Position numbers and translations under genes: made by a program
In this document: positions 1 to 12,879 of the stretch, one piece after another
How the letters are laid out: the number at the start of each line of letters is the position of its first letter
Position numbering within the stretch: position 1 is the stretch's first letter
The notes under the pieces: generated by a model
Database searches by the model: none
What the model was told of the DNA's origin: nothing
Seen by the model: only the letters and a program-made list of their open reading frames with translations
NCBI GenBank assembly: GCA_030549495.1
Contig: JAUIRK010000101.1
Span: 1 to 64,000 of the forward strand
Reading direction: 5' to 3'
Length of the DNA stretch: 64,000 nucleotides
Source of the DNA: Nectonema munidae
Taxonomy: Eukaryota; Nematomorpha; Nectonematoida; Nectonematidae

Positions 1-40
1 AGGGCTACTTATATAGCTACTTAAACGCTGGCTTTTGCTG

Positions 41-1071
41 CTTATAAAAACTTGAAAATATCGAATAAACTCTTATTATTTATGCCTCCTATTATTTTGA
101 AATTATTCTGAGAACAGACGGTTCCATTTTAAAATAGTGAAAATTGCTTTATTAGTTTATTTTGCTTCCTTTCTCTCTTATGTTAATTATGTAGCAAATT
201 TTTCAATTTTAAGTAAAAGGTAAAATGCAGCGGATGTATTTTCATTGACAAGGCACTGATGTACCGCTTATGTCAAACTATGAACAAATATGAAATTCGT
301 TCAAATTCGAAGTATCGATACCTGCCATGCCACCCATAGAGTATGCTGTACGTCAAATTAGTTTTCAAAAAACTTAAGTTATGCTCTAAAATTTTTTAGT
401 TTTTGTTGCAGCTCTATAACCTTCTCTGATAAACTTTTTTTCCTTAAAATTTATTATAAAAGGCAAATCATTGCAAAATGTTAAAAGTTATTTTACCTTT
501 TTGTAGCTTGTATCAATTTAGCTTTTAAACTATTTTTGAATGATGCTGAGTAAAATGAAATAATGCGATCTTAATTTTTTGTTTGCACAATTATAACTTC
601 ATTTTATACCCTTGCTCCTGAATAAATCACATTTTTTCATATAAACATCGCAGGGTGTCTAGTAGACTCTTTGCATTTAGACTAAATTCACTCATAAAAC
701 TATCTAACCTTCAGTTATTTGTTTTCTCTATGAATCAAATATCCTTTCATCAATTCCTGGTAGACTACTTCATTTTTCAATGAAAAGCCTATTCCACCCC
801 TAACAATTTTGGATTTTTTTAAACTAGTCTATATTCTGCAAACTTAATTAAAATATTTTCGCTGGAAGTATAATATTTAAATTGACCAATTTTGTAAAAA
901 AAAATATAAAGTAGTCTTATAAATTTACGACTTTAGGTATGCGCTGAATACACTCAATTTTAAAGGGTTGCTTGAATATTTGGTCTCCCGTGGTATTTCC
1001 AGACCACTAATTTTGAAAATTGCAACAAAAAAATTTCGCCCCCCCAATAATTTTGAGGATGTGCGCCCCTG
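41..1071 (+). repeat. Interspersed repeat family A, copy 1
   Basis: Non-coding repeat of about 1 kb. Its first part (about 41-830) recurs at 61,555-62,409 (+) and 58,795-59,343 (-). Its last part (about 780-1,071) recurs at 27,401-27,717 (+) and 58,043-58,290 (-). The right end is GC-rich (GTGCGCCCCTG) and preceded by a C-run. The short 27.4-kb copy has a matching inverted left end (CAGGGGCG), which suggests a non-autonomous DNA transposon. This copy lacks the MITE that interrupts copies 3 and 4, and so shows the empty site near 832. It also lacks most of the tRNA-like insert seen at 61,806-61,876. Short ORFs inside resemble no protein I know. Confidence 0.75.
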
Positions 1072-1469
1072 GTCTGACTATTACCAATGGACATTTCTAA
1101 CCTTCAAGCACCAAATACAGAATCGGCTCAACAAAGAATTCTGTTCTCTAAAGATTTACAAAAGAGATCGTTATTAGATTCATGGCATAAAACCTTCACT
1201 TGCTTAGTGTATAGCATATCTAGCGATGGACTATAAAGATAAACTGTGACCATCGGTTTCAATAACTGGTTGTTGTTGTTGTTAGTCCTTAGATTATACT
1301 ATCTCTATATGAGTATAATCTATCAGTTCAAAACAAAGCTTTGTTTAAACTGAGAAAGTATTTCCATAAAAGCAAATACTCTCAGGGAAAAGTGTAGAAT
1401 TTTGTTACACTTTCGCAGCAGCAGCAGCGATAAACCAGTGTAATTTCAGCCAACCCGCAAAAATCCACC

Positions 1470-1545
1470 ATAAGGTACTGCTGGCTTTTTGCAGGTATGG
1501 TGGCGCATCAAACAACTTACAAACTATAAACTTCTGTAACTGGTA
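1470..1545. repeat. Short repeat shared with 55,830-55,900
   Basis: A stretch containing GGCGCATCAAACAACTTACA is nearly repeated at about 55,855-55,890. It lies between repeat A and a hAT remnant. A GTT-type short tandem run (about 1,269-1,281) and a CAG run (about 1,419-1,431) lie just upstream. The family is not identified. Confidence 0.45.
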
Positions 1546-1779
1546 ATTGGCAATAAGGACATCCGATGAGTAGTGATCACTCTGTCTCTTCATGAATGGG
1601 AAATTCTCAAGCATGGTTGCCAGTGCATTTTTGTAATAAACCTGAACTAGTTGACAATTTTCTGAAAGTATTTTAAAAATTTTATTTTAATTTTGAAATA
1701 TCATCTCGCTGGCATAATGAAACAGCTGATTCATTGAACTGTGGTAAGTGGCATGAATTTATCTAGCATCCTACCTTCA

Positions 1780-2710
1780 GAGCTTAGATATACTCAATCC
1801 TAAAAAATTAGTGTAAAAATAATAGCGAAAATATAAAATTATCAGTTGATTTCTTCTTGACTCTATCATATAAGAATGACTTTGTTCTTTTGTTGAGTTA
1901 GAACATTGGTTCACAAATTTTGGTAACGTTTTGGCCAATGCAAATTTCATATCATTACTCACTCCCAATCTGTTTCGGGATTTGGTTTGGCAAGTAGCAT
2001 GGAAAACGCTTTCTCACACCCATATGTAGTGGCAAATCGAATCAGAACTTTCAGAGCCATCTTTGCCACATCAGCATAGGACTGTCCTATTTCAATTGAA
2101 AAATCGTTACAAGACATTTCACGAAAAACATGTTTTACACCTTCTCAATCATTAATCAAATCAATAAACTGTAATTAGAAGTCTTCTAATGCTAGATTAC
2201 AAACGGTTTTTGATAAATTGATAGTATTTTAAAAAATTTGGGTAGATTGAGAAAATAAAGTGACATTTCTTGGCTAAAATATGTTACACGGTGTTTCATG
2301 GCCTCCAGGACATATTCATTGATGAAAAACTAATTTTCATCAACAAATATGTTCAGATGTAAAAATGGAACAATATTTTTCTTTTCTAAAAATGCCATAA
2401 TTCCAGCTTCATTTCAAAAACTGTCAATTTTTATGATTTCAAATATGTTCGCTAAAAATTATAGGAAGATACGGAAATAGTTATCAGAAAATTTTACATC
2501 CATGAGACTGGTTTGCTTTGCAGAAATTGGTAGATTTCTTTCCATAGTATCTCTTCAAAGCTTTTCCTTTGGAAAGCCACCTCACGTTTGAGGGCAGCAA
2601 GAATTTTTCATCGGAACGATTTTCTTTGCATAACTCTGAAAACAAACAATAGTTGAAAGCATTTGTTTTAGTGATGGTTTTCATTTTAAGGCTTCTTCCC
2701 CTCAACTAAA
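1780..2710 (-). mobile_element. hAT-type transposase remnant (SCAND3/ZBED-like)
   Basis: Read on the minus strand, 2,484-2,705 gives a block with LFSELCKENRSDEKFLLP and NVRWLSKGKAL. This is the middle of domesticated or transposon hAT proteins of the SCAND3/ZBED5 type. About 1,790-2,100 gives the C-terminal block with SSDSICHYI and GVSNDMKFALAKT. The reading frame is broken many times between these blocks, so this is a dead copy. A parallel copy lies at 43,240-43,690 on the plus strand. The family call rests on recognised motifs, and the ends were not found. Confidence 0.6.
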
Positions 2711-3219
2711 ACTTCTATTGTACAAAATTGAGTAAGTTATATATATACCTTGAAACTTTGTGACTTTCGCTAGCTGCATCTTTTCATGCTTTTTTCACGG
2801 TACTTGAATTACCCCTTCATGTCATAAACTGTCAATCATAATCAAATATAGATTTTTTCAACAAAATTTTTATTACTTAGTGTTTACATTAGAAACACTC
2901 TTGGAACATAGTATGCCAAATAATCCAAGAATATTATAGTACTACGACATGGTAGAGACGATTGTGGCCTCTAGTATGGGCTCGCCTTTTTCTGCATGGT
3001 TTGCTTCTGCTTTTGTCAAAAGCAATTTACTTTTTTTTAGGAATTGGAAATGACAGAATATAATCTGGTGGCATTTTTCTTTTGTTTTCCATGAAAAAAA
3101 GGTTACAATTTCTATAACGAAAAAAGATTTCAAATTAATTGAATGTTATAGGTACTATATTTCCGTGATCAATGAATCATTTGTGTATATCTGCACAATA
3201 TAAATTATATATTATTTGT

Positions 3220-3349
3220 TAACCCATTAAGTACAATAGAAATCAGGCGATATTTAAAAAAACTCAGATGATTTATATTCAAAGTCATTGAAAAAAGCAG
3301 ATGAAATTACTTATGTTCCCAAATGGGAGCATTGAGACTTAATGGGTTA
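3220..3349. mobile_element. 130-bp MITE with 13-bp perfect inverted ends
   Basis: The left end TAACCCATTAAGT (3,220-3,232) is matched exactly by its reverse complement ACTTAATGGGTTA (3,337-3,349). The interior is AT-rich and non-coding. A related sequence begins at 39,737 in a NALCN intron. TTAA-like bases flank both ends but do not form a clean duplication, so a piggyBac-like origin is only possible. Confidence 0.6.
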
Positions 3350-3399
3350 TTAAGGATAAAAAGTTAACTAATTAGATATGAGTTTGAACCAGAAAGCAG

Positions 3400-3740
3400 A
3401 CTCACTGAAGTTCACACCGATAATAGATCATTTCATTGCAAAGAAAGACGAGCTAATAAAAATTCCTCAACCTCGGCTCTCCTCAAATTGTAAATCGCCA
3501 TGATTCATATCAAATGAATTAATTAGGGGGATTGATTATAATTACTCTCTACTGAGACACCGTGCCGTTTAAACTTAAATTTTAAAATTTATATTAATGT
3601 TAGAATTTTTAAAAGATAAATGCTACCAAACCAGATTAATAATAATAAAAAACAAACAATCATCTTATATATCTTTGCTACCTAGACATATATTCAGTTA
3701 GCAAAGTAAATTGTTTCAAAGTACATTCAACACTTGGATG
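3400..3740 (+). mobile_element. hAT remnant, non-coding or decayed part
   Basis: Blocks such as TCATATCAAATGAA, ATCATCTTATATA and CATATATTCAGT occur in the same order here and at about 44,160-44,350, where a recognisable hAT C-terminus follows. The two are therefore copies of one family. No protein motif survives in this copy. Confidence 0.45.
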
Positions 3741-4744
3741 TAGGAATTAAGAGCTATGCAGTTGGCCATTTAAATTTGAGCCTTTTAGTAGAAATTGAAA
3801 GGGTTAAATGTTCCAAAGAAGAGTTGGTACAAACTTGAAATTGAATTAGATATTCCATACCCTAAGTGATACGCGATAAATGCGTGATAATGAAATAGTT
3901 TGTACAGAAATTAATACAAGAAGTGCAAAATAAACCCTATAAAAAGTTAACCAACTAAATCCGAAAAAAGCACACAGTAATTAAGTTACTGAATATATAT
4001 CCTAGGTAACAGAAATTGCGAACCCATGGCGCATGCAGCAAATCCCGAGAAAACCTAGGTCCAATAAAAACAGTTTTAGGCCGTTTTTACATAAAGAATG
4101 AAAAAAATAATTTTTTTAAATATGCTGAGAAAATGAAAATTTCACCTGAAATTTCTCAAATATTTGTGTATGACTTTTATGATTCAATTTCCATCACTAA
4201 TATAAGAGCTACTCCTGGTATCACATTTATTTGTTGAAAGTGGCGGCGATCTATGAAGACCATAGTGGTCGCAATTTTTTTATTTTTCTTTTTAAGATCA
4301 TGTATGATAATAATTTTTAAAATTGAGTTAAAAAGAATAGAAAATTTTGGCGCATTATCATCAGAAAACATCATATTTGGCGCATACGCTATAAAAGGGT
4401 GGTCACCCCTCCTGACCTTGGATGTTTTTTCTGTTTTCAAATGAGTATCACAAAAGACTGATCACTTTTAAAAGCACGAATAAATTTGATGAATAAAATT
4501 GAGATCATTTATCTCCTTTTTTTGAAGGAAAGTTTAAAAACATTGCCAACTATTCAAAGAAATCATTCATTAATAAAATGAATACCTACGAATAAACATG
4601 ACATAAATTTGAAATTTGTAATAAAAGGCATCATGGTTTAAAATATCATTAGGAAATATAAACAAGGCTAACTTGTGTATTATTAATACGTTATTTAGCT
4701 ATTTCAGTTACTGTAACAAATAGGAATTGATCGTTAAGCTTTAA

Positions 4745-5103
4745 ATTTTCTTCATTTACTTTTGTGCCATACACATGTTTTTTCCATGTGTTGGCCAGTG
4801 TTGTTGCTTTATAACATCTTTCCATTCAGTTACAATATTGAAAATTGCCCCTTTAATGTTGTAGTTCCGGTTATTTTCTTTGGTTTTTTTACCTCTTCTA
4901 TCAATCCCAGCATCCTCATCATTAATGACACACAGCACTTTACCAAGATATTTATGCTGATACAGTCTCTTACTGGAATAAAGTACACTCTGGTCCATTG
5001 GCTGAATCAGAGATTTGATATTTGGAGGCAAAAAAAGAACTCTAATTTTCCCATCATAACTACCAAGGCTGGATTCACTAGGATGAGGAGGGGCGTCATC
5101 TAA
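4745..5103 (-). mobile_element. Tigger/pogo (jerky-like) transposase C-terminal fragment
   Basis: The minus-strand translation from about 5,100 down gives DDAPPHP, then GKIRVLFLPPNIKSLIQPMD, then a block with KRLYQHKYLGKVL and GAIFNIVTEWKDV. These are the DNAP-HP catalytic-core block and the LPPN-T-LIQPMDQ block of Tigger/jerky transposases of the Tc1/mariner superfamily. The N-terminal DNA-binding part and first catalytic aspartate are missing, so the fragment cannot be active. Confidence 0.7.
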
Positions 5104-5283
5104 AAAGGAGCAATTTTTAGCAATTCTTTTTGGAATTTCTGTACTTCTGCTATGAAATATTTAAAAAACCCAATCTTTGAATTTGACCATGTTGAACCAA
5201 GGTGAATTCGACTTATCCGATATCCGAGTATCAGGGTCTTCGTTAACAAGGTTCTAATGTGGTTGTTGTGGTTAATTTCTTAG

Positions 5284-5523
5284 TTGAAAGCAAAAGTGAG
5301 TGATGGAAAAATCTTCGATTTGTTTCTGGAAACAAGAAAAAGACCAGAAGTGTTGGAAAAACTTTTTATTAATTTAAAGAGCATTAAGCCCACTTCTGTA
5401 GAATCTGAAAGAGTTTTTTCTTCAATGGGATATTTTTCCACAAAAAGAAGAAATCAATTAGATGATGACACCGTAAATGCGTTTATTTTTCTTTCTTCTT
5501 ATTTTCACTCACATATTTGGTAA
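5284..5523 (+). mobile_element. hAT transposase C-terminal dimerisation domain
   Basis: A 79-residue open frame contains KPTSVESERVFSSMGYFST, KRRNQLDDDTVNA and FIFLSSYF. This is the diagnostic hAT dimerisation motif (SVESERVFS...KRRN-L--DTV-AL-FL). The frame ends with a natural stop (TAA). Upstream catalytic parts are not visible, so it is a 5'-truncated copy lying next to the opposite-strand Tigger fragment. Confidence 0.75.
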
Positions 5524-5689
5524 ATAAAAAAATTAAATTTTTATATTTTGTAAGTTTCTTCCCATTATGATAGAGCGTATATCAATACTCATATTTTATT
5601 ATTTTATATATAGATAATCATATAAAAATTTGTTTTTCGATTATTGTTATAAAAATAAATAAATCCCCGAGGAAATTTAAAAAAATTTC

Positions 5690-5830
5690 GTAAACGCAAA
5701 AATTTTGATATTGGAACGAAGTATCGTGCTATTACTGTTGTTGAACTAAATGCAAAATCAATATCAGCAATAGCTGATGAATGGAAATATAGACCGAATT
5801 GACATGTTTCCACCATGAGACGTGTACTAT
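5690..5830 (+). mobile_element. Possible pogo/Tigger HTH-type N-terminal fragment
   Basis: The translation reads KRKNFDIGTKYRAITVVEL, then SISAIADEWKYRPN, a stop, then VSTMRRV. The pattern (basic start, KYRAI, SISAIADEW) is like the psq/CENP-B type helix-turn-helix of pogo-like transposases. Only about 45 residues are visible, so the call is tentative. Confidence 0.3.
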
Positions 5831-8800
5831 CATTGAAGAAAGTTATAAAATGTCTCTTACTTCAGTGTAGTGCATTGTCAGTAGAATATTCTTGTGAAAT
5901 TCAATATTCCAAGTCGAAACGAGTGTCAGCATTCTTTCCTTACATTTTCATTTTCACACTTTCAAAATGGTGCTCTTGATTCTTTTCTTTCAAAGTCTTC
6001 TACATCTTCTTCACTCAAGAGAGACATGAGATGCAATTTGATAACGGAGTAGTGGTATGTTTTTCAATTAACACAAAAAAACGCTTTATTATATTTCGGC
6101 GATGTAATGACAATGTTTATATTCATTTTATCTTTTTCGTCCTTTTTCTGTCGATTGAATGATGGGATGATGATTAATTGATAGATAGATATAGATAGAT
6201 AGATAGATAAGCAAAGAAGCTGCTGGAATGCGATAATCATCCTTACTTCTTAATCAAGCTGATTAAAAATAATATTATAAGATGTGGACGTCTTTTATCG
6301 TTTCATCTCTTCAAAAAGATTTCAAAAAAATTCCCACAACTGCATCTTTGCTCATCGACACTGTTCGATAGCAGAGGATTCGTAGTATACACACGTATGT
6401 ATATGTATATCTCTTTGCAAATATATTTTGATTAAAAACAACATTGATTTCCATCAGTTTGTGGAAACAGGAAATTAATCTAGTTTACGAATATATATAT
6501 ATATATATCGAAACTTTTTTGGTATACAATTTTATAAGTTTCATCAATTCTTTACAATCGATAATGGTATATTTGAATGCATCATCAACATCATCGTTAA
6601 TATTATTATTAATAATAATATCATTTCGTTTCAATTCTTTTCTACCTTATATAATGAATTGGTGATTGATTTATTTCCTCTCCACTTTGATACTTCTAAG
6701 GTATTTTCATCATCATCATCATCACTATTCACCCTCCTCACAAACTTGCATTTTCTTTCAACAAGAGAAATGAATGCTAAGGGGTAACGTTTTTCAATAC
6801 TTAAAATAACCCTTATATAAACTTTTATAATTATCCAATGGGTTGTGACTATAGAATGTGCACAAAAACGTATCTAACCATCAAGCATCGTTCCATAGCA
6901 AAAATGGTACTTGTCAACATAACCTAGTTAATTTCTACACTTGTTAATCAAAGTTAGAATAAAATAGAAATTTAATAAAATCTAATATTATTTCCATAAT
7001 TTGAATGTTATGAATGTAGGAAATATAAGTGTTTTAACTTAAAAAACCTGCACAGATTTAGCTTAAAATACATTTTTTGGTGGCACATAGTACATTCTTA
7101 TCGAATCGTTTTGAAAATTGTTTATAAATCCTCACATGGCTAACTTTCTAGTTTTCGGTTTATTGATTTCATCAAATTTCTTTTATGTGCATTTTTTCGT
7201 TTTCAATATTGTATTCTTAATAAAATATCTGTTAATTAAATATTAGTTAACGAAGTTTGTTAAAGATTAAAATTTAACAATTAAAGAAACTGCCTGGCTG
7301 CTTAGTTTGAATTATTATTCAACTATAAAATATTTATTCAAAATAACGATGAACATTCGACTCCAAAAAGCATGGGGATAAAAAAAGGCATTCTCACCGT
7401 GATAAGGTTTTATATTTAGGAAATTTAATCGCACCCAGCGGTTTGCTCATTTTGACAGAATTGTAAACTAAAAATCAAGATAATAAATATTGCATAAACG
7501 TTTCAGCTACTTCAATTCCTAATTACCTCGTTAACCCTTTAGTTAGACGTTACTAACTAATAAAGAAATTGGTGTTGTGAACAGACAAGGCGTGATATAC
7601 TGATAAAAGAAGAGAGTACACCCATGAATTTCAAAGTTATTCTCTCTCTCTTCTCAAGAATCCCTATAATTTATAGATGAAGGTGTTTTCAACTTTCATT
7701 TAACGCGTTCACAAACACCCTATAAAAGAGGTAAGCGTGCAAGCAAGGTTGTTCCAACTTTACGCTTTTAAGAGTGTTTGAAAATCGTAACTATAACAGA
7801 AAAATATTTTTTAAAGTTTGTTGAAAAAAGATGCTACTATCAAAACGGGAATCCGGGTAGTGTAGAATAGTACAAGAATTCACAACAAGATTGTTAAGCT
7901 CTTTTTCATTCACAAAGTGATCTAGAGAGTAGAGATATCTTTCTCCGTATTGCTTTTTGCTGAATCCGTGTGAGAATGAGTTTTATAAAGTCATGTATAA
8001 AGTGATATGTTTGTTATCACCAGAAGACAATGCTCCTATTTCTAATTTGATTCTTGAGGGCATTAACAAGAGTTTACCATTAGATCACAATAACTTTTTA
8101 TGCTGAACAAAATAAATGATGTTTCATGATCAATAGTTCTGACAATTTTCTTTTCTATAGTTAGCTCATAGAATACTTAAAATAGCTTAAAATAGTAACT
8201 CTGTCACTTCTCTTGCACGTTTATGGCTTAAAACCAACCTGGCTTACAACAAATGATATTTTTTCTTTTTTTGTTACTATTTAACCTTCTTTTTGAAAAG
8301 ATATTATGTACTATTTTTAATTTTAAATAAATGTATTCTTTTTATCCAAATATATTTCAACCTATTTCTTTTTTCTTGCTAAAATTGTGTAGAATGACTA
8401 AGTTTACCATCTTAAAATTTTAATTTTTATCATGGGAAAAATGAACACTAGTGTAAGCTAATTTGAAAACTAACTTAACGTGAAAAATGACAAACACGAA
8501 ACGTTTATTTTTTAACTCTATCTAAAATAACTTAACGATAAAAAAAACTCTTTTTGTAACAGAAAATGCTGGCGTTATACGTTTTATGGCCAATATAAAA
8601 AACCATTTCTAATTTTTCTTATAAATAAGGACAAATTCTTTTTTAACTATGAAAAGTCTTATTTTTTGGATAATACTCTCCTCCAATATTCCTTTTTTGT
8701 TTTTTCACTTTCCTCATCACTTTTCCTGATTTTTTTATTTTCACCTTAACAGGCTTCTAAATCTACCACAATCTTACAAGGGAAGCACAAATATAGATGT

Positions 8801-11228
8801 GTTTAGAGCATTCTTAATTTGTATCCTAATAAAATGGATTCTTAAGCTTTTTATACGATTAGGTGTTCACTGATTTCACTCTTAGCGGCAAAAATGTATT
8901 TTCTTGTGCATACCTACTCCACTTATGCTCTCGCTAGTGGTGGTGACCCTTCTATTTGTTTATTATAAAACAAAATTTTATGAAATTTTACGATGAGAAT
9001 TCATTTCTCATTTCATTAGCAATGAGAAGACATTTTATTTTTACGTGATGTTTTCTAACTTGTCATTTGGAAATTTGTTTGTAAATTCGTCAAAATGGGA
9101 TAACCTCGTAATACTGTGGATGATATGTGGAGTTCTTCAATTTTTGTAGAAACTTTGTTTTTTACCTTCAATTTTGGGATGAGAATAAAAAGTTTTTATT
9201 GATTTTGGAATGTTACTGTAATTATTTGTATAATAACTAAAGATTGTCTATCTTTTTAAAAAATAAAATTTACTACCGACTCCATTGGATGCGCGTATCT
9301 GGTGAAATGGAAGATGATTCGTTTAAAGGCTCATTCAGAACTTAAGGTTTACAATTTTACAAAAATTGAAATATCTATAAACATCAAATACAAATTCTTT
9401 TATACTAAAACTGGGGCTGTGTGATAACTTCTCGGGAATTCTAAATAATTGGCGCTGGCCTTAAACTTAGTATTTTTCGGCTGTAAGCTTAGTGTAAGTA
9501 GTAAGCGCGAGACCCCTAAAATTAGTTACAGCTTGATTCTAGCAACTCTAGAATTGGTTGGCTGTATAATTACTAGACATGGGAGTTCACTAGGGGACGC
9601 GGCAAACAGTTCATTGGAAACATTCCTTAAATGATTTTTGTTTATTTATGAAACCATAGATAATAATTATTTTTTTAACAATTTCCCATTAAAATTATTA
9701 TGGTTATACTTATACATGTTGCCTATCACTAATCCAGCATCTTCGAAACGTGTACAATCCCTGATTAGCCATGTATTAGGCTAAAATACCCAAAACTTAC
9801 AAACTAGTTTTTAATTGAACTTTTAAACTTTTATTTGGCCACAATTTATTATAAAATTCTTAGATTCAACTTTTTTTTTTAAAAACTCTCAAATATTTGG
9901 AAGCCAAATCATTGCTCAATTACTGATAGTAACGGATAAGTGATAGCCAACCTGTATATTCTTAATAATCTACCTGTAATTGTTTAGGATTGGTGAGCCG
10001 CCTATGCTATAAGATACACGTGTTGGAACCAATCGAACACACCTAGTATTATCCTAACTTCGTATATATTGACATCGGAATCGTACTATAAAGTTCGGAA
10101 TTCTGAATAATAAATTTTTTTAATTGCAAAAATTGAAGACATACACATGACATGTGTTAGTATATATTTGAATATAGAAATGTTTGGTATGTTCACAAGG
10201 CTTTTTTTATAAAACTCTCCTTATTTATCATTTATTCAATGATTGGAAGGCCTAATTAACACTCTTTTAAACAGATCTTGTCTAATTACGCTTTTCAAAA
10301 TGGCTGCACTGTTTTATTTCATCTAAGATGTGCCGGTAAACAACATTGTACTCTTTATCAAAAAGCTAACTTACTAAAAATATATTCTTCCTTCCCCTTA
10401 ATCTTCTTTTTCTTTTCTTTGTCTTTTCTGAATGTGATTTTAATCATTGTGTAGTCAATCTTTAATCTTGGATTCTAACTTGAATTCTTCTTTTCAAATT
10501 TTTCCATTTTACATCCATACAACCATTATTATCATTGTCCTTCTGGAATGGTTTTTTATGATCGCAGTATGTGCTTTAAAAAATATTAAGAGCTTATTTT
10601 TTCATGATATAAATGTTCTCTTCGTAAATATACAACATAAAACATTTTATCTCATGGGAGTTCTTTATTTTTCAGAATATAGATATTTCTCATCACAATT
10701 GAGACTTTATCATGGCCTTCTTTCTTGGAAGAGATACAGACACAGTAAAAGAATTTTTTTAAGTGTATTTACTTAAAAAATTTTATATTATATAAAAATT
10801 TGTTTAAAGTATGAGCTTTTTTTAACCAAAATTAATTTTTTTTAATTTGTTATCAAAGAAACTGAAAATAATGTATAAAAAGCTATAATATCTAAAATTA
10901 TGCAATTCACTTGCTTTTAACTAATTAACATCTCTTCTTGGTGTGTCGACCAAAAAATTTAGGATATACCTCTATATCAAGCATTCAATGCACATTGGTA
11001 AATTTATTAGCAGGACATGTGGGGAAATTTTTTATCAATGTATTTATTTTTTATAGGGTTCATGGTCATATCGTCCTCTACTTCAATTTTATTTAGACAC
11101 TAAATCCTTCACCCTCCGAATTGAGATGCTTCCTCTTATATTTTTATAGAAGCTCTTTATAACGAAATTCGAGCAGTGTTGGAAAAAAAACCCTGGTTCT
11201 ATTAGGCAAATTTTTTTATCACTACATA
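5831..11228. other. Long AT-rich stretch without recognised genes
   Basis: I see no convincing exon here. It has a GATA-type microsatellite (6,179-6,210), a short CAT run (about 6,706-6,723) and a TATA-like CCTATAAAAGAG at about 7,719 with no coding region behind it. A stretch of more balanced composition with a 61-codon open frame (9,449-9,634) matches nothing I recognise. A 109-codon frame at 10,447-10,776 starts on a non-ATG codon and looks like chance. Confidence 0.5.
6179..6210. repeat. GATA microsatellite
   Basis: About 32 bp of GATA units with one dinucleotide interruption. Confidence 0.9.
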
Positions 11229-12860
11229 CAGTCAAACCTGTATTAAACGACCATTCAAGGTAAGACCTAATTTTGGTCGCATTAGACAGGTGGTCGTTAA
11301 AAACAGTGAAAATATTTCAAAATATTGACTTCAATAAATTGTAAACCAAAATGTCGTAGAAGATTGAATCACAATTATAAAAGTTAAAATTAATTTATTT
11401 AAACTTTAAAATAATCAGTTATCCTTTTTTGTTGTAAGGATTTTGCTGACATTTTGTCAACCTCCGAACTTGTTTTCACCATGTATTCCAGAGCTTTTCC
11501 TAAGCCATGATGAAGAGCAAACTTTTTTAGTTTATCGGCAATTTCTATTGCTTCTTTTAAAGAGTATGTGCCACTTTCTTCTGCTTCTTCATCACTTTTC
11601 AAAGAACTCTCTTCTATTTCTCTTTCGATCTCTTTCAATGCTTCTTTTGCAGGTAAGTCAAACACGCTATTCTTAACATCGCATGTGTACAAGTCTTTAT
11701 CAATATTTGCAACAGCTTCATACTCAGCCCCGAAAACATCTCTACTTAAATTTTTCACTGCAGTAGGTATTTCTTCTTCAATCTCAGGATTCCACACAGA
11801 AATCTTTTCTTTGCGAAATCCGGCCTTTATGAAGCATTTCTTGATTGTGCTTTCTTCAACTTCTTCCCATGCTGCAATACACAATAAAATTACATCCAAT
11901 ATTTGTGTTGATTTTAAGGACTGACTTGCATTAATACATCTTGATTCATCTCTGTCCATTTGTCTGACTATATGGAAAAGCTATAGAAAAATTAGCGATT
12001 GTTCAGTAGATTAAAAAATTAAAAAAACATTTACTTGTCGTTTTCTAAACTTCAACTTCATTGCTTCAATTATCCCTTGAATTTTAACGTTACTGAGCTT
12101 AAGATTGGGATGACAAGGGGCATTATCAATGAATAGAAGGACGTTCCCTTTTCCAACTTTCATTTTCCTATAAAAATTTTGTAGCGAGTCTTCAAAAATC
12201 TCATCAGTCATCCAAGCTTTTCTATTAAACTAGTACTTCACTGTTAAAGAGCTCAACTTCACTTTTGAAAAACATCAGGAGACTTTGATTTTTGCAATCA
12301 CTAAAGGTTTTATTTTTTCTCCAGTCATACTGGCACAACGTGCTATTGTTATTCTTCCCTTTGATCGTTTTCCACATCGACATCCTTCACATAAAAACTA
12401 TCATAAATTTTACAAATCAATAATTCGAAACTTTTTTTACCTTTCAAATAAAAAGTTTTTTTTGTTGTGTCTTTGAAAAAAAGCCCAGTTTTGTCTAAAT
12501 TAAAAATGTATTTCTACTTATAGCATTCACAAATTTTCTCAAGTTTCAATTTCCATTCTTCAACGGTTGATTGGCAAATATATGCTCTTTCGCCTGTCAT
12601 GTTACCAAAAACAATCTTGTTTCTACGAATAAAGCTCCCCAGCCAACCATTTGAAGCTTTAAAATTCGATTTTCCAAGTTCTTCAGCAAAGCTTTAGTTT
12701 TGAGAATTGGTCCACTGACTGGAAGGCCTCTAGCCAAAGCGTCAATAAACCTCCTGTATGTTAGAGTGTTTATCTCTTCATTACCTGTGAGATAGTTTTT
12801 TCTTTTTGAAACTGTTGACACACAAGATTTAGAATAATCTTCTAACACTTGTGCTTTCCT
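11229..12860 (-). mobile_element. Tigger/pogo DNA transposon, decayed
   Basis: The 3' end on the plus strand begins CAGTCAAACCTGTATTAAAC directly after a TA dinucleotide, the usual pogo/Tigger terminus and target. Minus-strand protein blocks run in order. 12,597-12,848 is the Tc5/CENP-B-like DNA-binding part (SKSCVSTVSKRKNYLTGNEE, RGLPVSGPILKTKAL). About 12,480-12,600 holds FNLDKTGLFFKD with the first catalytic Asp. About 12,100-12,400 holds the ASMTGEKIKPLVIAK block and then VLLFIDNAPCHPN with the second Asp. 11,399-11,959 is a 186-residue C-terminal frame ending ITDYFKV. Frames change several times and about 40 residues after DNAPCHP are lost, so it is inactive. The 5' end runs into the homopolymer stretch at 12,880. 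Confidence 0.8.
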
Positions 12861-12879
12861 TTTTCTTAATGTTTGGTTT

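Noticed and set aside
4762-5103. 113-codon plus-strand frame as a gene
   Set aside because: Shadow of the minus-strand Tigger transposase fragment.
7715-7735. TATA box promoter (CCTATAAAAGAG)
   Set aside because: No coding region, RNA gene or initiator context follows; such hexamers are expected by chance in AT-rich DNA.
10447-10776. 109-codon plus-strand frame as a gene
   Set aside because: Starts on a non-ATG codon, AT-driven composition (Phe, Ile, Tyr, Leu), no motif and no flanking splice evidence.
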